Made by a program: the position numbers and the translations under genes | Shown: in pieces, positions 21,180 to 31,640 of the stretch | Layout: every line of letters begins with the position of its first letter | Position numbering within the stretch: position 1 is the first letter of the stretch | The notes under the pieces: generated by a model | The model's database searches: none | Seen by the model: only the letters and a program-made list of their open reading frames with translations | Told to the model about the DNA's origin: nothing | From: Pomphorhynchus laevis | Lineage: Eukaryota > Acanthocephala > Palaeacanthocephala > Echinorhynchida > Pomphorhynchidae | Direction of reading: 5' to 3' | Assembly: GCA_012934845.2 (NCBI GenBank) | Contig: WNNJ02002905.1 | Location: 62,001 to 126,000 of the forward strand | DNA length: 64,000 bases

Positions 21180-24100
21180 CGATTTTTCGCAATAACAATT
21201 TATAAAATGACGCATTCCTTTTGTAATCCTGTGAGAAATTCAGTGCCCTCGTAATCAACGGATACGCATTTGTGCCTTATATAAAGAATAACTAGAAAAT
21301 CCACACACGCAACAAGCCAGTAAAAACGCTTCTGCATTTGAGCTTCGTATAGCATCGTGAGGAATTGCTGGTGTCTTTGTAGTTATCACAAACGCAGTCG
21401 AAACGTACCCTAATCACTTCATCCGACTGACGATGACTGCTGATGGTTAGGAACGTCTCGCATGATACATTAGACTGATAAAGCTGATGATCGAAGTCCA
21501 GTTTTTTAGCAACTCATATGGATATAAAATCAATAGTAGCCTGTTTAGGCTCCTTGACCACAGTTACAAGCGATTTTTCACACTACCAATTTATAAAAAA
21601 AACGTATTCCTTTCGGAATCCTGTGAGAAATTCAGTGCCCTCGTAACTAACGGATACACATTTGTGCATATAAAGAATAACTAGAAGGTCCACACACGCA
21701 ACAAGTCAGTAAAAACGCCTTCTGCACCTGAGTTTTGTTTAGCGTCGTAAGGAATTTCTGGTGTCTTTATAGTTATCACAAAAGCAGTCAAACGAACTCT
21801 AACCACTTCATCCGACTGACGATGACTGCTGGGTGGTTAGGGGCGTCTCGGAGTGATACATTAGACTGATGGAGCTGATGATCGAAGTCCAGTTTTTTAG
21901 CAACTCATATGGATTTAAAATCAATAGTAGCCTGTTTAGGCTCCTTGACCACAGTTTCAAGCGATTTTTCGCACTACCAGTTTATAAAAAAAACGTATTC
22001 CTTTCGGAATCCTGTGAGAAATTCAGTGCCCTCGTAACCAACGGATACGCATTTGTGCATATAAAGAATTACTAGAAGGTCCACACACGCAACAAGCCAG
22101 ACAAACGCTTTATGCACCTGAGTTTTGTTTAGCATCGTGAGGAATTGCTCGTGTCTTTACACTTATCACAAAAGCAGTCGAAACGCACCCTAACCACTTC
22201 ATCCGACTGACGATGACTGCTGGGTGGTTAGGGGCGTCTCGGAGTGATACATTAGACTGATGGAGCTGATGATCGAAGTCCAGTTTTTTAGCAGCTCATA
22301 TGGATTTAAAATCAATCGTAGCCAGTTTTGGCTCCTGGACCACAGTTTCAAGCGATTTTTCGCACTACCAATTTATAAAAAAACGTATTCCTTTCGGAAT
22401 CCTGTGAGAAATTCAGTGCCCTCGTAACCAACGGATACGCATTTGTGCATATAAAGAATTAATAGAAGGTCCACACACGCAACAAGCTAGAGAAACGCTT
22501 GAGAGGGCACTCAGGTGCAGAAAGCGTTTTTACTGGCTTGTTGCGTGTGTGGACCTTCTAGTTATTCTTTATATGCACAAATGTGTATCCGTTGGTTACG
22601 AGGGCACTGAATTTCTCACAGGATTCCGAAAGAATACGTTTTTTATAAATTGGTAGTGCGAAAAATCGCTTGTAACTGTGGTCAAGGAGCCTAAACAGGC
22701 TTCTATTGATTTTAAATCCATATGAGTTGCTAAAAAACTGGAATTCGATCATCAGCTCCAACAGTCTAATGTATCACTCCGAGACGCCCCTAACCACCCA
22801 GCAGTCATCGTCAGTCGGATGAAGTGGTTAGAGTGCGTTTCGACTGCTTTTGTGATAACTATAAAGACACCAGCAATTCCTTACGATGCTAAACAAAACT
22901 CAGGTGCAGAAAGCGTTTTTACTGGCTTGTTGCGTGTGTGGACCTTCTAGTTATTCTTTATATGCACAAATGTGTATCCGTTGGTTACGAGGGCACTGAA
23001 TTTCTCACAGGATTCCGAAAGGAATACGTTTTTTTTATAAACTGGTAGTGCGAAAAATCGCTTGAAACTGTGGTCAAGGAGCCTAAACAGGCTACTATTG
23101 ATTTTAAATCCATATGAGTTGCTAAAAAACTGGACTTCGATCATCAGCTCCATTAGTCTAATGTATCACTCCGAGACGCCCCTAACCACCCAGCAGTCAT
23201 CGTCAGTCGGATGAAGTGGTTAGAGTTCGTTTGACTGCTTTTGTGATAACTATAAAGACACCAGAAATTCCTTACGACGCTAAACAAAACTCAGGTGCAG
23301 AAGGCGTTTTTACTGACTTGTTGCGTGTGTGGACCTTCTAGTTATTCTTTATATGCACAAATGTGTATCCGTTAGTTACGAGGGCACTGAATTTCTCACA
23401 GGATTCCGAAAGGAATACGTTTTTTTTATAAATTGGTAGTGTGAAAAATCGCTTGTAACTGTGGTCAAGGAGCCTAAACAGGCTACTATTGATTTTATAT
23501 CCATATGAGTTGCTAAAAAACTGGACTTCGATCATCAGCTTTATCAGTCTAATGTATCATGCGAGACGTTCCTAACCATCAGCAGTCATCGTCAGTCGGA
23601 TGAAGTGATTAGGGTACGTTTCGACTGCGTTTGTGATAACTACAAAGACACCAGCAATTCCTCACGATGCTATACGAAGCTCAAATGCAGAAGCGTTTTT
23701 ACTGGCTTGTTGCGTGTGTGGATTTTCTAGTTATTCTTTATATAAGGCACAAATGCGTATCCGTTGATTACGAGGGCACTGAATTTCTCACAGGATTACA
23801 AAAGGAATGCGTCATTTTATAAATTGTTATTGCGAAAAATCGCTTGAAACTGTGGTTACAATTTGCAATGCAGACCATCATTAACAACGGGAGGTTCATA
23901 CTTTCGGATGCTTGACTGTAAGAAACCGAGATTGAGTGGATCAATTCTTTCTATGTAATCAGAGTTTCGTTTGAATCGGTATTGCTCGAGATTGCGATTA
24001 GCAACTCTTTCCATATGTTTGTGTGAATGTTTGAATCGAGCATATTCTTCAGCCTGCAAATACTCGTCACTCCTAGACGGTCATGTGATAGCCAGCAGCC

Positions 24101-27100
24101 ATCGTCATTAAGATGAACTATCACACGCCGTTTCGGCTGCCTCTGTGACATTGTGAAAATGCATTTCCGACATCTAGCTTAAATTGTAGGTGGCGTTAGC
24201 TCTTGAATCCTACAATTTGCAATGCAGACCATCATTAACACCCAGAGGTTTAAACTTTCGGATGCTTGACTGTAACAAACCGTGTAATAATCGATTATAT
24301 ATAATTATCGATTATAATTATATAATAATTATATTTACATGATAATTATAATTATCATGATCGATAATTATATTTCTAATTATCGATAATTAACACCGTC
24401 AGCTGGGACTTCTGATAAAGTGCAAAATTATAAGTTTTCAAATTGTAACACCAGCAAAAACAAAGTAAATGTATTTTTTACGTTTCGGTGTTCACGCCTT
24501 TATCAATATAAAATCAGAACAAAATTTAAAAAATGCTAGTTCGCAGAGTAGAGAAATTTTTTTATGTATAATCTTCAATTAAACGCCGGTTGTAACAGTG
24601 ATCGATTCCCTTTACTTGATCGGTTATCAGTTGGCCAATCCATCGTTGCTCGTTTTTTGCGATGTTCGCTTTCATTTAGATCTGAATCAATGACAACATA
24701 ATCAAAGACATCCCTTTTTTCATTGTCGTGTTTAGTTACACAATGATTTACCACTGCACCACGGTTATTTTAAATTTTATTTTTTATTTTTTATTTTTAT
24801 TTTTATTTTTTTAACTTGATTTGAATTAGAGAAAATCTAAAAACAATTATTAATTTTATTATTTAATTTTTAAATTTTGATTTAGCATTATTATGTTTTG
24901 TTTATTTTATAATTATATAACAATACGTAGACTCAGTTAGCTGATTTAATTCATCGACAATCCACTTTCACCTACATATTGTACACCGCAGATGCTACAT
25001 GTGGCTGCATAAATGATACCTTTGAGGCACAGTTTGCACAGTTTGCACAGTTTAAAATCAATAGTAGCCTGTTTAGGCTCCTTGACCACAGTTTCAAGCG
25101 ATTTTTCGCACTACCAGTTTATAAAAAAAACGTATTCCTTTCGGAATCCTGTGAGAAATTCAGTGCCCTCGTAACCAACGGATACACATTTGTGCATATA
25201 AAGAATAACTAAAAGGTCCACACACGCAACAAGCCAGTAAAAACGCTTTCTGCACCTGAGTTTTGTTTAGCATCGTAAGGAATTGCTGGTGTCTTTATAG
25301 TTATCACAAAAGCAGTCGAAACGCACTCTAACCACTTCATCCGACTGACGATGACTGCTGGGTGGTTAGGGGCGTCTCGGAGTGATACATTAGACTGTTG
25401 GAGCTGATGATCGAATTCCAGTTTTTTAGCAACTCATATGGATTTAAAATCAATAGAAGCCTGTTTAGGCTCCTTGACCACAGTTACAAGCGATTTTTCG
25501 CACTACCAATTTATAAAAAACGTATTCCTTTCGGAATCCTGTGAGAAATTCAGTGCCCTCGTAACCAACGGATACACATTTGTGCATATAAAGAATAACT
25601 AGAAAGTCCACACACGCAACAAGCCAGTAAAAACGCTTTCTGCACCTGAGTTTTGTTTAGCATCGTGAGGAATTGCTGGTGTCTTTATAGTTATCACAAA
25701 ATCAGTCGAAACGCACTCTAACCACTTCATCCGACTGACGATGACTGCTGGGTGGTTAGGGGCGTCTCGGAGTGATACATTAGACTGATGGAGCTGATGA
25801 TCGAAGTCCAGTTTTTTAGCAACTCATATGGATTTAAAATCAATAGTAGCCTGTTTAGGCTCCTGGACCACAGTTACAAGCGATTTTTCGCACTACCAAT
25901 TTATAAAAAACGTATTCCTTTCGGAATCCTGTGAGAAATTCAGTGCCCTCGTAACCAACGGATACACATTTGTGCATATAAAGAATAACTAGAAGGTCCA
26001 CACACGCAACAAGCCAGTAAAAACGCTTTCTGCACCTGAGTGCCCTCTCAAGCGTTTCTCTAGCTTGTTGCGTGTGTGGACCTTCTAGTAATTCTTTATA
26101 TGCACAAATGCGTATCCGTTGGTTACGAGGGCACTGAATTTCTCACAGGATTCCGAAAGGAATACGTTTTTTATAAACTGGTAGTGCGAAAAATCGCTTG
26201 AAACTGTGGTCCAGGAGCCAAAACTGGCTACGATTGATTTTAAATCCATATGAGCTGCTAACAAACTGGACTTCGATCATCAGCCCCATCAGTCTAATGT
26301 ATCATTCCGAGACGCCCCTAACCACCCAGCAGTCATCGTCAGTCGGATGAAGTGGTTAGGGTGCGTTTCGACTGCTTTTGTGATAAGTGTAAAGACACGA
26401 GCAATTCCTCACGATGCTAAACAAAACTCAGGTGCATAAAGCGTTTGTCTGGCTTGTTGCGTGTGTGGACCTTCTAGTAATTCTTTATATGCACAAATGC
26501 GTATCCGTTGGTTACGAGGGCACTGAATTTCTCACAGGATTCCGAAAGGAATACGTTTTTTATAAATTGGTAGTGCGAAAAATCGCTTGAAACTGTGGTC
26601 CAGGAGCCAAAACTGGCTACGATTGATTTTAAATCCATATGAGCTGCTAACAAACTGGACTTCGATCATCAGCCCCATCAGTCCAATGTATCACTCCGAG
26701 ACGCCCCTAACCACCCAGCAGTCATCGTCAGTCGGATGAAGTGGTTAGGGTGCGTTTCGACTGCTTTTGTGATAACTGTAAAGACACGAGCAATTCCTCA
26801 CGATGCTAAACAAAACTCAGGTGCATAAAGCGTTTGTCTGGCTTGTTGCGTGTGTGGACTTTCTAGTAATTCTTTATATGCACAAATGCGTATCCGTTGG
26901 TTACGAGGGCACTGAATTTCTCACAGGATTCCGAAAGGAATACGTTTTTTTTTATAAACTGGTAGTGCGAAAAATCGCTTGAAACTGTGGTCCAGGAGCC
27001 AAAACTGGCTACGATTGATTTTAAATCCATATGAGCTGCTAACAAACTGGACTTCGATCATCAGCCCCATCAGTCTAATGTATCACTCCGAGACGCCCCT

Positions 27101-27650
27101 AACCACCCAGCAGTCATCGTCAGTCGGATGAAGTGGTTAGGGTGCGTTTCGACTGCTTTTGTGATAACTGTAAAGACACGAGCAATTCCTCACGATGCTA
27201 AACAAAACTCAGGTGCATAAAGCGTTTGTCTGGCTTGTTGCGTGTGTGGACCTTCTAGTAATTCTTTATCTGCTGGGTGGTTAGGAGCGTCTCGGAGTGA
27301 TACATTAGACTGATGGAGCTGATGATCGAAGTCCAGTTTGTTAGCAGCTCATATGGATTTAAAATCAATCGTAGCCAGTTTTGGCTCCTGGACCACAGTT
27401 TCAAGCGATTTTTCGCACTACCAGTTTATAAAAAAAACGTATTCCTTTCGGAATCCTGTGAGAAATTCAGTGCCCTCGTAACCAACGGATACGCATTTGT
27501 GCATATAAAGAATTACTAGAAGGTCCACACACGCAACAAGCCAGACAAACGCTTTATGCACCTGAGTTTTGTTTAGCATCGTGAGGAATTGCTCGTGTCT
27601 TTACAGTTATCACAAAAGCAGTCGAAACGCACCCTAACCACTTCATCCAG
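21180..27650. repeat. Satellite of about 390 bp in blocks of alternating orientation
   Basis: About 13 units with the key words GAGCTGATGATCGAAGTCCA, TCAAGCGATTTTTCGCACTA, GGAATCCTGTGAGAAATTCA, GTCCACACACGCAACAAGCC and GGTGGTTAGGGGCGTCTCGG. Orientation is plus at 21,180-22,495, minus at 22,510-23,850, plus at 25,048-26,040, minus at 26,055-27,265 and plus at 27,270-27,650. Both plus-to-minus junctions (22,500 and 26,045) contain the same GCCCTCTCAAGCGTTT or its reverse complement. Each unit carries a short open reading of about 65 codons (CEKFSALVTNGYTFVHIKN). It recurs because the repeat recurs, and I do not call it a gene. Confidence 0.93.
22174..22243 (+). ncRNA. Hammerhead-like element, satellite type
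   Basis: Helix II 3' strand GCAGTC (22174-22179), core GAAAC (22180-22184), helix III CGCACCCTAACCAC (to 22197), helix I TCCGA (22202-22206), core CTGACGA (22207-22213), helix II GACTGC (22215-22220), helix III GTGGTTAGGGGCG (22224-22236), triplet GTC (22236-22238), helix I TCGGA (22239-22243). Helix III is 14 bp with one A-G mismatch. Present in most units, for example minus strand 22847-22780. The unit at 21394-21462 has CGT opposite ACG where others have CGC opposite GCG. Function is inferred only. Confidence 0.55.
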
Positions 27651-27659
27651 TCAAGCATC

Positions 27660-27900
27660 CGAAAGTTTGATCCTCTGGTTGTTAATGATGGTCTGCATTG
27701 CAAATTGTAGGATTTAAGAGCTCACACCACCTACAATTTAAGCTAGATGTCGGAAATGCATTTTCACAATGTCACAGAGGCAGCCGAAACGGCGTGTGAT
27801 AGTTCATCTTACTGACGATGGCTGCCGGCTATCACATGACCGTCTAGGAGTGACGAAAGTTTGCAGGCTAAAGAATATGCTCGATTCAAACACTTATACA
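27660..27900 (+). repeat. Copy of the PLE-derived repeat found in the palindrome arms
   Basis: Matches 20,755-21,000 (AGTCAAGCATCCGAAAGTTT, GTTAATGATGGTCTGCATTG, CAGAGGCAGCCGAAACGGCG) with several differences, so it is a diverged third copy outside the palindrome. It joins the satellite at 27,650 and the TA tract at 27,904. Confidence 0.9.
27780..27849 (+). ncRNA. Hammerhead-like element with intact CTGACGA
   Basis: GCAGCC (27780-27785), GAAAC (27786-27790), TGTGATAG, TCTTA, CTGACGA (27812-27818), GGCTGC (27820-27825), CTATCACA, GTC (27842-27844), TAGGA. It is the same layout as at 20,882, but with the consensus core C retained and a loop base changed (CCGG for CTGG). Confidence 0.55.

Positions 27901-27903
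<3 letters not shown>

Positions 27904-27983
<80 letters not shown>
27904..27983. repeat. (TA)n microsatellite, about 40 units
   Basis: Uninterrupted TATATA of about 80 bases. The 87-codon reading with a run of Ile-Tyr across it is an artefact. Confidence 0.98.
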
Positions 27984-27987
<4 letters not shown>

Positions 27988-28019
27988 AGGACTGCCGTCT
28001 GCGATCATCGAAGACCAAC

Positions 28020-28960
28020 AATATGTGAATAGAATAAGAGCAGAAGACAGGAACAATATTTTTGTTAAAAACGTTTCAACCCTTCCGGGTCTTCGTCAGT
28101 TTATCTACAACACAAATACAAATTAAAAAACTACACGCAGAACAAAAGGAATACACGCCAAAAGAAAAACGAAACAAAACCGAGAATTGTTAGCCTACGT
28201 CTCGCCATGTGTAAATGTGTTTATCGTCGTTGAGGCCTGGCTGTACGTCGGTGTAGAGCTTTCCTATCCACTTTTGCTCCACCGCTTTTCGTTCTGCCTC
28301 ATCGTCCACGATATCGAGAATCTGGTAGCTCATATCGTGATCCTTTCCTTTTTAATCACATGTAAAGCGATCCCGTCTGCATTCATCCCTATCTTAATGT
28401 TGTGTCTTCTCTTGTTGAGACAGTCTTTTAACGCATGCTTCGTCTCACCAACGTACTGTACGTGGCACTTTTCACACGTTCCTAAATACACCACTCCCTT
28501 TGTTTTGCATTATGCATTTTGTTTGATCTTGTAATGCTGATCTGTTGCACTTCCTATAATCTAACTGTTCACAATGATGGCAGGGCAGCACTTATACCTC
28601 TTGTCCTCATACCTGATTGTCGAATGATCTTGCTTATCTCGCGCATTTAGATCGCTTCGCATCAGCGCTGATTTAATCGTGCGCATAGACCGATAGTAGA
28701 CCTTTGTGCCTCTTATCTTATACCCTGTCTGGCAATTCACCGTTTGTGTCAATCTTCTTACGTCGGTGTCGAAGTACCTCAGTGTGGGACAATAGTCGGT
28801 TACCACTAGTGTCCTAAGGACATCTTTCGATGTGCGCCCTTCCTGGGGAATCAAGCAACCCTTAATCAAGGGTGGAGACTAGGCGTCTCTGGTAGCCACG
28901 CTTTATCAATGCTCCTGCAAGCATGTCAAGATGTTTGATCCGTGCTCTATGATCGCTGCA
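28020..28960 (-). mobile_element. Penelope-like element C-terminus with GIY-YIG domain
   Basis: Minus strand, from 28,960 down: HRARIKHLDMLAGALIKRGY; then TLVVTDYCPTLRYFDTDV and the 28869-28561 reading with YYRSMRTIKSALMRSDLNA (PLE linker ahead of the endonuclease); then GVVYLGTCEKCHVQYVGET, ALKDCLNKRRHNI and ADGIALHVIKKE. The last three carry the GIY-YIG core, its C-x2-C, catalytic R and H block. GIY-YIG PLEs use this domain for target nicking. A 3' UTR with a half-hammerhead follows. Stops and frame changes split the reading. The RT is absent, so the copy is 5'-truncated. It is a different family from the AT-rich PLE at 30 kb. Confidence 0.88.
28073..28099 (-). ncRNA. Half-hammerhead motif in PLE 3' UTR
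   Basis: Minus strand CTGACGA (28099-28093), AG, hairpin ACCC-GGAA-GGGT, T, GAAAC (28077-28073). This is the normal order of the first two hammerhead core segments. Hammerhead ribozymes are known from PLE terminal regions (established). The third strand with its UH cleavage site is not obvious in the 100 bases that follow. Confidence 0.5.
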
Positions 28961-28984
28961 GGGTCGAACAATTCGACGTGCCTA

Positions 28985-29190
28985 GTTCTTAAAATTCTTA
29001 AAATTTCATTATTTAATGTATTTTATATTATATGGTATGCATGAATGCTCATGCAAAAATATGCTTCTTGTAATTTTTAATGTCATCTTTACGATATAAA
29101 TTAATAGTAGTTTTAGTTAATGTTAATTATTTAATGTTCATATCTAGATATACACCTTCTTTATCATTAATATGCATAACCTAATTACGT
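28985..29190 (-). mobile_element. AT-rich PLE fragment
   Basis: Reverse complement of 31,065-31,285 nearly word for word (AATGATAAAGAAGGTGTATA, GATATGAACATTAAAT, CATGAGCATTCATGCATACC). It covers the region after the RT active site. Confidence 0.9.
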
Positions 29191-30089
29191 TGGTATAAAT
29201 ATAAAACCTTTGACCTTTTGATATATCAAAATATTTCAGACTTCTGTTAATTCAATTTTATCTATCACTTCCACCCAAGCAAACCTATGGACACGTCACA
29301 AAAGCTTTGAGCGATCACATGAAGAAAAAGTTATAAGTGTTCAAGTTAATTACAATTAAAAAATTTAATATTTAAAATCCCAAGATCAATAGCCAAAGCT
29401 TCATGAAAGCACCAAACCAGAATTATCAAAATGTACAAAACAGGGAATTGTCAACTATAAATGTACGATGTTCAGTATGAAAGCGTAGTTTCAGTCTGCA
29501 AGCGTAGTTTCAATTTATAAATAAATTGAAAAAGGGTCTGTGGTAGGCGCATTCCGGGTTAAGCTTCCCGAAGTAGATTGTAAGAAAAGCATGCAGGTTT
29601 ATACTTTTCTTACGAAGTAATTATTGAAAGAAATTATTAAAGTAATTATTTTGTAGTATATTAATTGGCGGAAAATAAAATTTTATAATCTTATATTGTA
29701 AATCTTATGTTTTTATATTCTATATTATATTTAAAACAATTCTATATTGTATGTAAATTGTATATAACATAAATATTATAATATACAATATAATATTGTA
29801 AAAATATTTATTTCAATTAATAAATAAAAATAATTAAAGTAAATAAATAAATAAAGTAAATAAGTAATCATCGTCTAATGTGGATATGTGTTATGTGTTA
29901 AGTGTTATGTAAATGATTCTTCCCCGCCAGTTACGGGTATCCAAAAGGATGCCTAGTCGTTCGCAAAACTTGCAATCAAGAAAGGGCTTTACTTTCGAAT
30001 TTCGGGTAATGCCGTCAAATTGATAATCAAATCAATAAATCTACGTATTTAATATAATGATAGAAACATAATGGAAACAGAATGCAATT
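29191..30089. other. AT-rich spacer
   Basis: No coding match. Contains TATAAATTG and AATATA runs, a GGGTTAAGCTTCCC palindrome near 29,560, TTATGTGTTA repeats near 29,890 and a more GC-balanced stretch at 29,920-30,010. Nothing could be assigned. Confidence 0.4.
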
Positions 30090-31475
30090 GTAAAAGTCTT
30101 AGTTTTGATAAAATAAATGAACAAATATGCACTCAGAAAGCTGCTGTCAAAAAGGTATAAATATAGATTAAATAATAACAACGACAAAAATAAAATTTAC
30201 AATTCGTTATATAATAACTTAAATGATTACTTTAGTAAGCTGATTAATAGTGAAAGCTTGAATATTTCTAAGATAAAAATTTGGAAAGATTATATATTTG
30301 ATAAAATTAAAAATAAAATGAAAAAACAAACAATTATAAAAGGAAAGATAAAATTAATAAAGATATGTATAAAGAACTTACTAAATTAAAAAATAACTAT
30401 ATAATAACAACTATTGATAAAGCTAGTAATTACTTTGTCTTCATATGCAAAAAGCTTCATTATGATATACTAGTGAAAGAGGTTAATTCTAATGATTTAA
30501 ATGTAAATCCAACATATGAACGTCGTGTGTTAAGTTGAGAAACAATTATTACAAGTCACTGTTCTATAATGGATAAAAATGGTATAAAGGTTGAATTAGA
30601 TAATAAAACTATACCTATATTATATTGGAATCCAAAATTACATAAAAATCCAATAAAACCTAGGTTCATATGTGCGTTTAAATGTACATTAAAACTACTT
30701 TCTGTCTATATGAATAAAATACTTAAAGTAATTAAAGCACACTTCAAAAAATATTGCAAGGTAATCGAAATTAATACTGGTATAAAACACTATTTCAGTA
30801 TTAATTCTACAAAAGAATTTTTAGAACAGACAAAAGGAATAAATTTTTAAAATATAAATACATACGATTTTAGTACGTTTTATACAAATCTAGATTTAGT
30901 AGATATTAAAGAAACGTTAGTAAAATTAATTAATCTTATATTCGGAAAAAGATATACATATATATGTTATAATAATTATAACGCCTATCTAACAAAAATT
31001 AAACCATCAAATAAATATAAATATATGGATAAAATTGAAATTTATCAATTAATTGACATTTATCCAGAAAGCCTTATTCTTAACAAAACCAATATTAATG
31101 ATAAAGAAGGTGTATATCTAGATATGAACATTAAATTAACATTAACTAAAACTACTATTAATTTATATCGTAAAGATGACATATTTAAATTTACAAGAAA
31201 CATATTTTGCATGAGCATTCATGCATACCATATAATATAAAATATAATACATTAAATAATGAAATTTTAAGAATTGCAACAATATGTAATGGTATTGGCT
31301 TTCTTCAAAATTATTTAAATAATTTAATAGATACATATTTTAAACTAGGTTACTATAAAAATAACATCAAGCAGAAAATAGTAAAATATATAAATCAACA
31401 CAATAATATAAAGAATAAATTTAAACTCTTAAGTGGCAAATTTTTATGGATGGATAATAAATAATATACTTTGTA
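30090..31475 (+). mobile_element. AT-rich Penelope-like element, RT core missing
   Basis: Plus-strand readings 30117-30389 and 30569-30850, then 31025-31240 and 31207-31464. PLE signatures are PILYWNPKLHKNPIKPRFIC (the PKLHKNP block), KYCKVIEINTGIKHYFSINS and INTYDFSTFYTNLDLVDIKE (motif A, 30,850 region). After that LTKIKPSNKYKYMDK jumps to IDIYPESLILNKTN and GVYLDMNIKLTLTKTTI, the region after the active site. Motifs B and C (YxDD) are missing, so there is an internal deletion near 31,020. Low GC gives Lys/Asn/Ile-rich protein. No GIY-YIG domain was seen. Other pieces lie at 16.1, 29.0 and 33.3 kb. Confidence 0.88.
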
Positions 31476-31549
31476 TTAGAATAAGACACTAGATAGTTAT
31501 TTCATAGGAAATACATCATTAGCATGTATTTGGCCCGCTGCTATGTTGG

Positions 31550-31640
31550 GTAGAGGAGTTAGGGGCCGAAACCTGATAGCATATCAGTTCCTCCTGATGA
31601 CCTCTAATTCTTATTCTGATACAACGTCTGTTATTTATTA
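31550..31640 (+). other. PLE 3' end with GAAAC and CTGATGA motifs
   Basis: GAGTTAGGGG (31556-31565), CC, GAAAC (31568-31572), hairpin CTGATA-GCA-TATCAG (31573-31587), TTCCTC, CTGATGA (31594-31600), CCTCTAATTC (31601-31610), which pairs with GAGTTAGGGG through two G-T wobbles. The string TCCTGATGAC also recurs at 31,957 and CCTGATGACC at 33,600. Confidence 0.5.

Larger units (their letters stand above)
19986..25036. repeat. 5-kb palindrome (inverted repeat, arms about 2.5 kb)
   Basis: Positions x and 45,022 minus x pair throughout. For example 20061-20070 pairs with 24952-24961, and the 66-codon reading 20871-21071 recurs as 24151-23951, likewise 21487-21684 as 23535-23338. The outer arms look over 99 percent identical and include the GIY-YIG fragment, about 800 bases of AT-rich DNA and the first satellite units. 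Near the centre (22,080-22,900) the two sides carry different satellite variants, and the exact centre (22,496-22,530) is asymmetric. The arms end at about 19,986 and 25,036. It may be a real inverted duplication or an assembly or read artefact. Confidence 0.93.

Noticed and set aside
20961-24061. Paired readings MQAEEYARFKHSHKHMERVA at 20,963 and 24,059 as real proteins
   Set aside because: They are mirror images in the palindrome arms. The segment is the PLE-derived repeat with the hammerhead-like element and shows no known domain.
25797-25815. CTGATGA followed by TCGAAG in satellite units as a second hammerhead core
   Set aside because: There is no room for helix II between CTGATGA and GAA, and no pairing flanks.
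21487-27519. Recurring readings of about 65 codons (KINSSLFRLLDHS, CEKFSALVTNGY) as a gene family
   Set aside because: They appear once per satellite unit, without start context or extension. Identity follows the DNA repeat and indels shift frames in several units.
21180-27650. The regular repeats might be a CRISPR array
   Set aside because: Units are about 390 bp, in both orientations, without unique spacers, in a eukaryotic setting.
27769-28032. 87-codon reading with a long Ile-Tyr run
   Set aside because: It is the translation of the TA microsatellite fused to repeat sequence.
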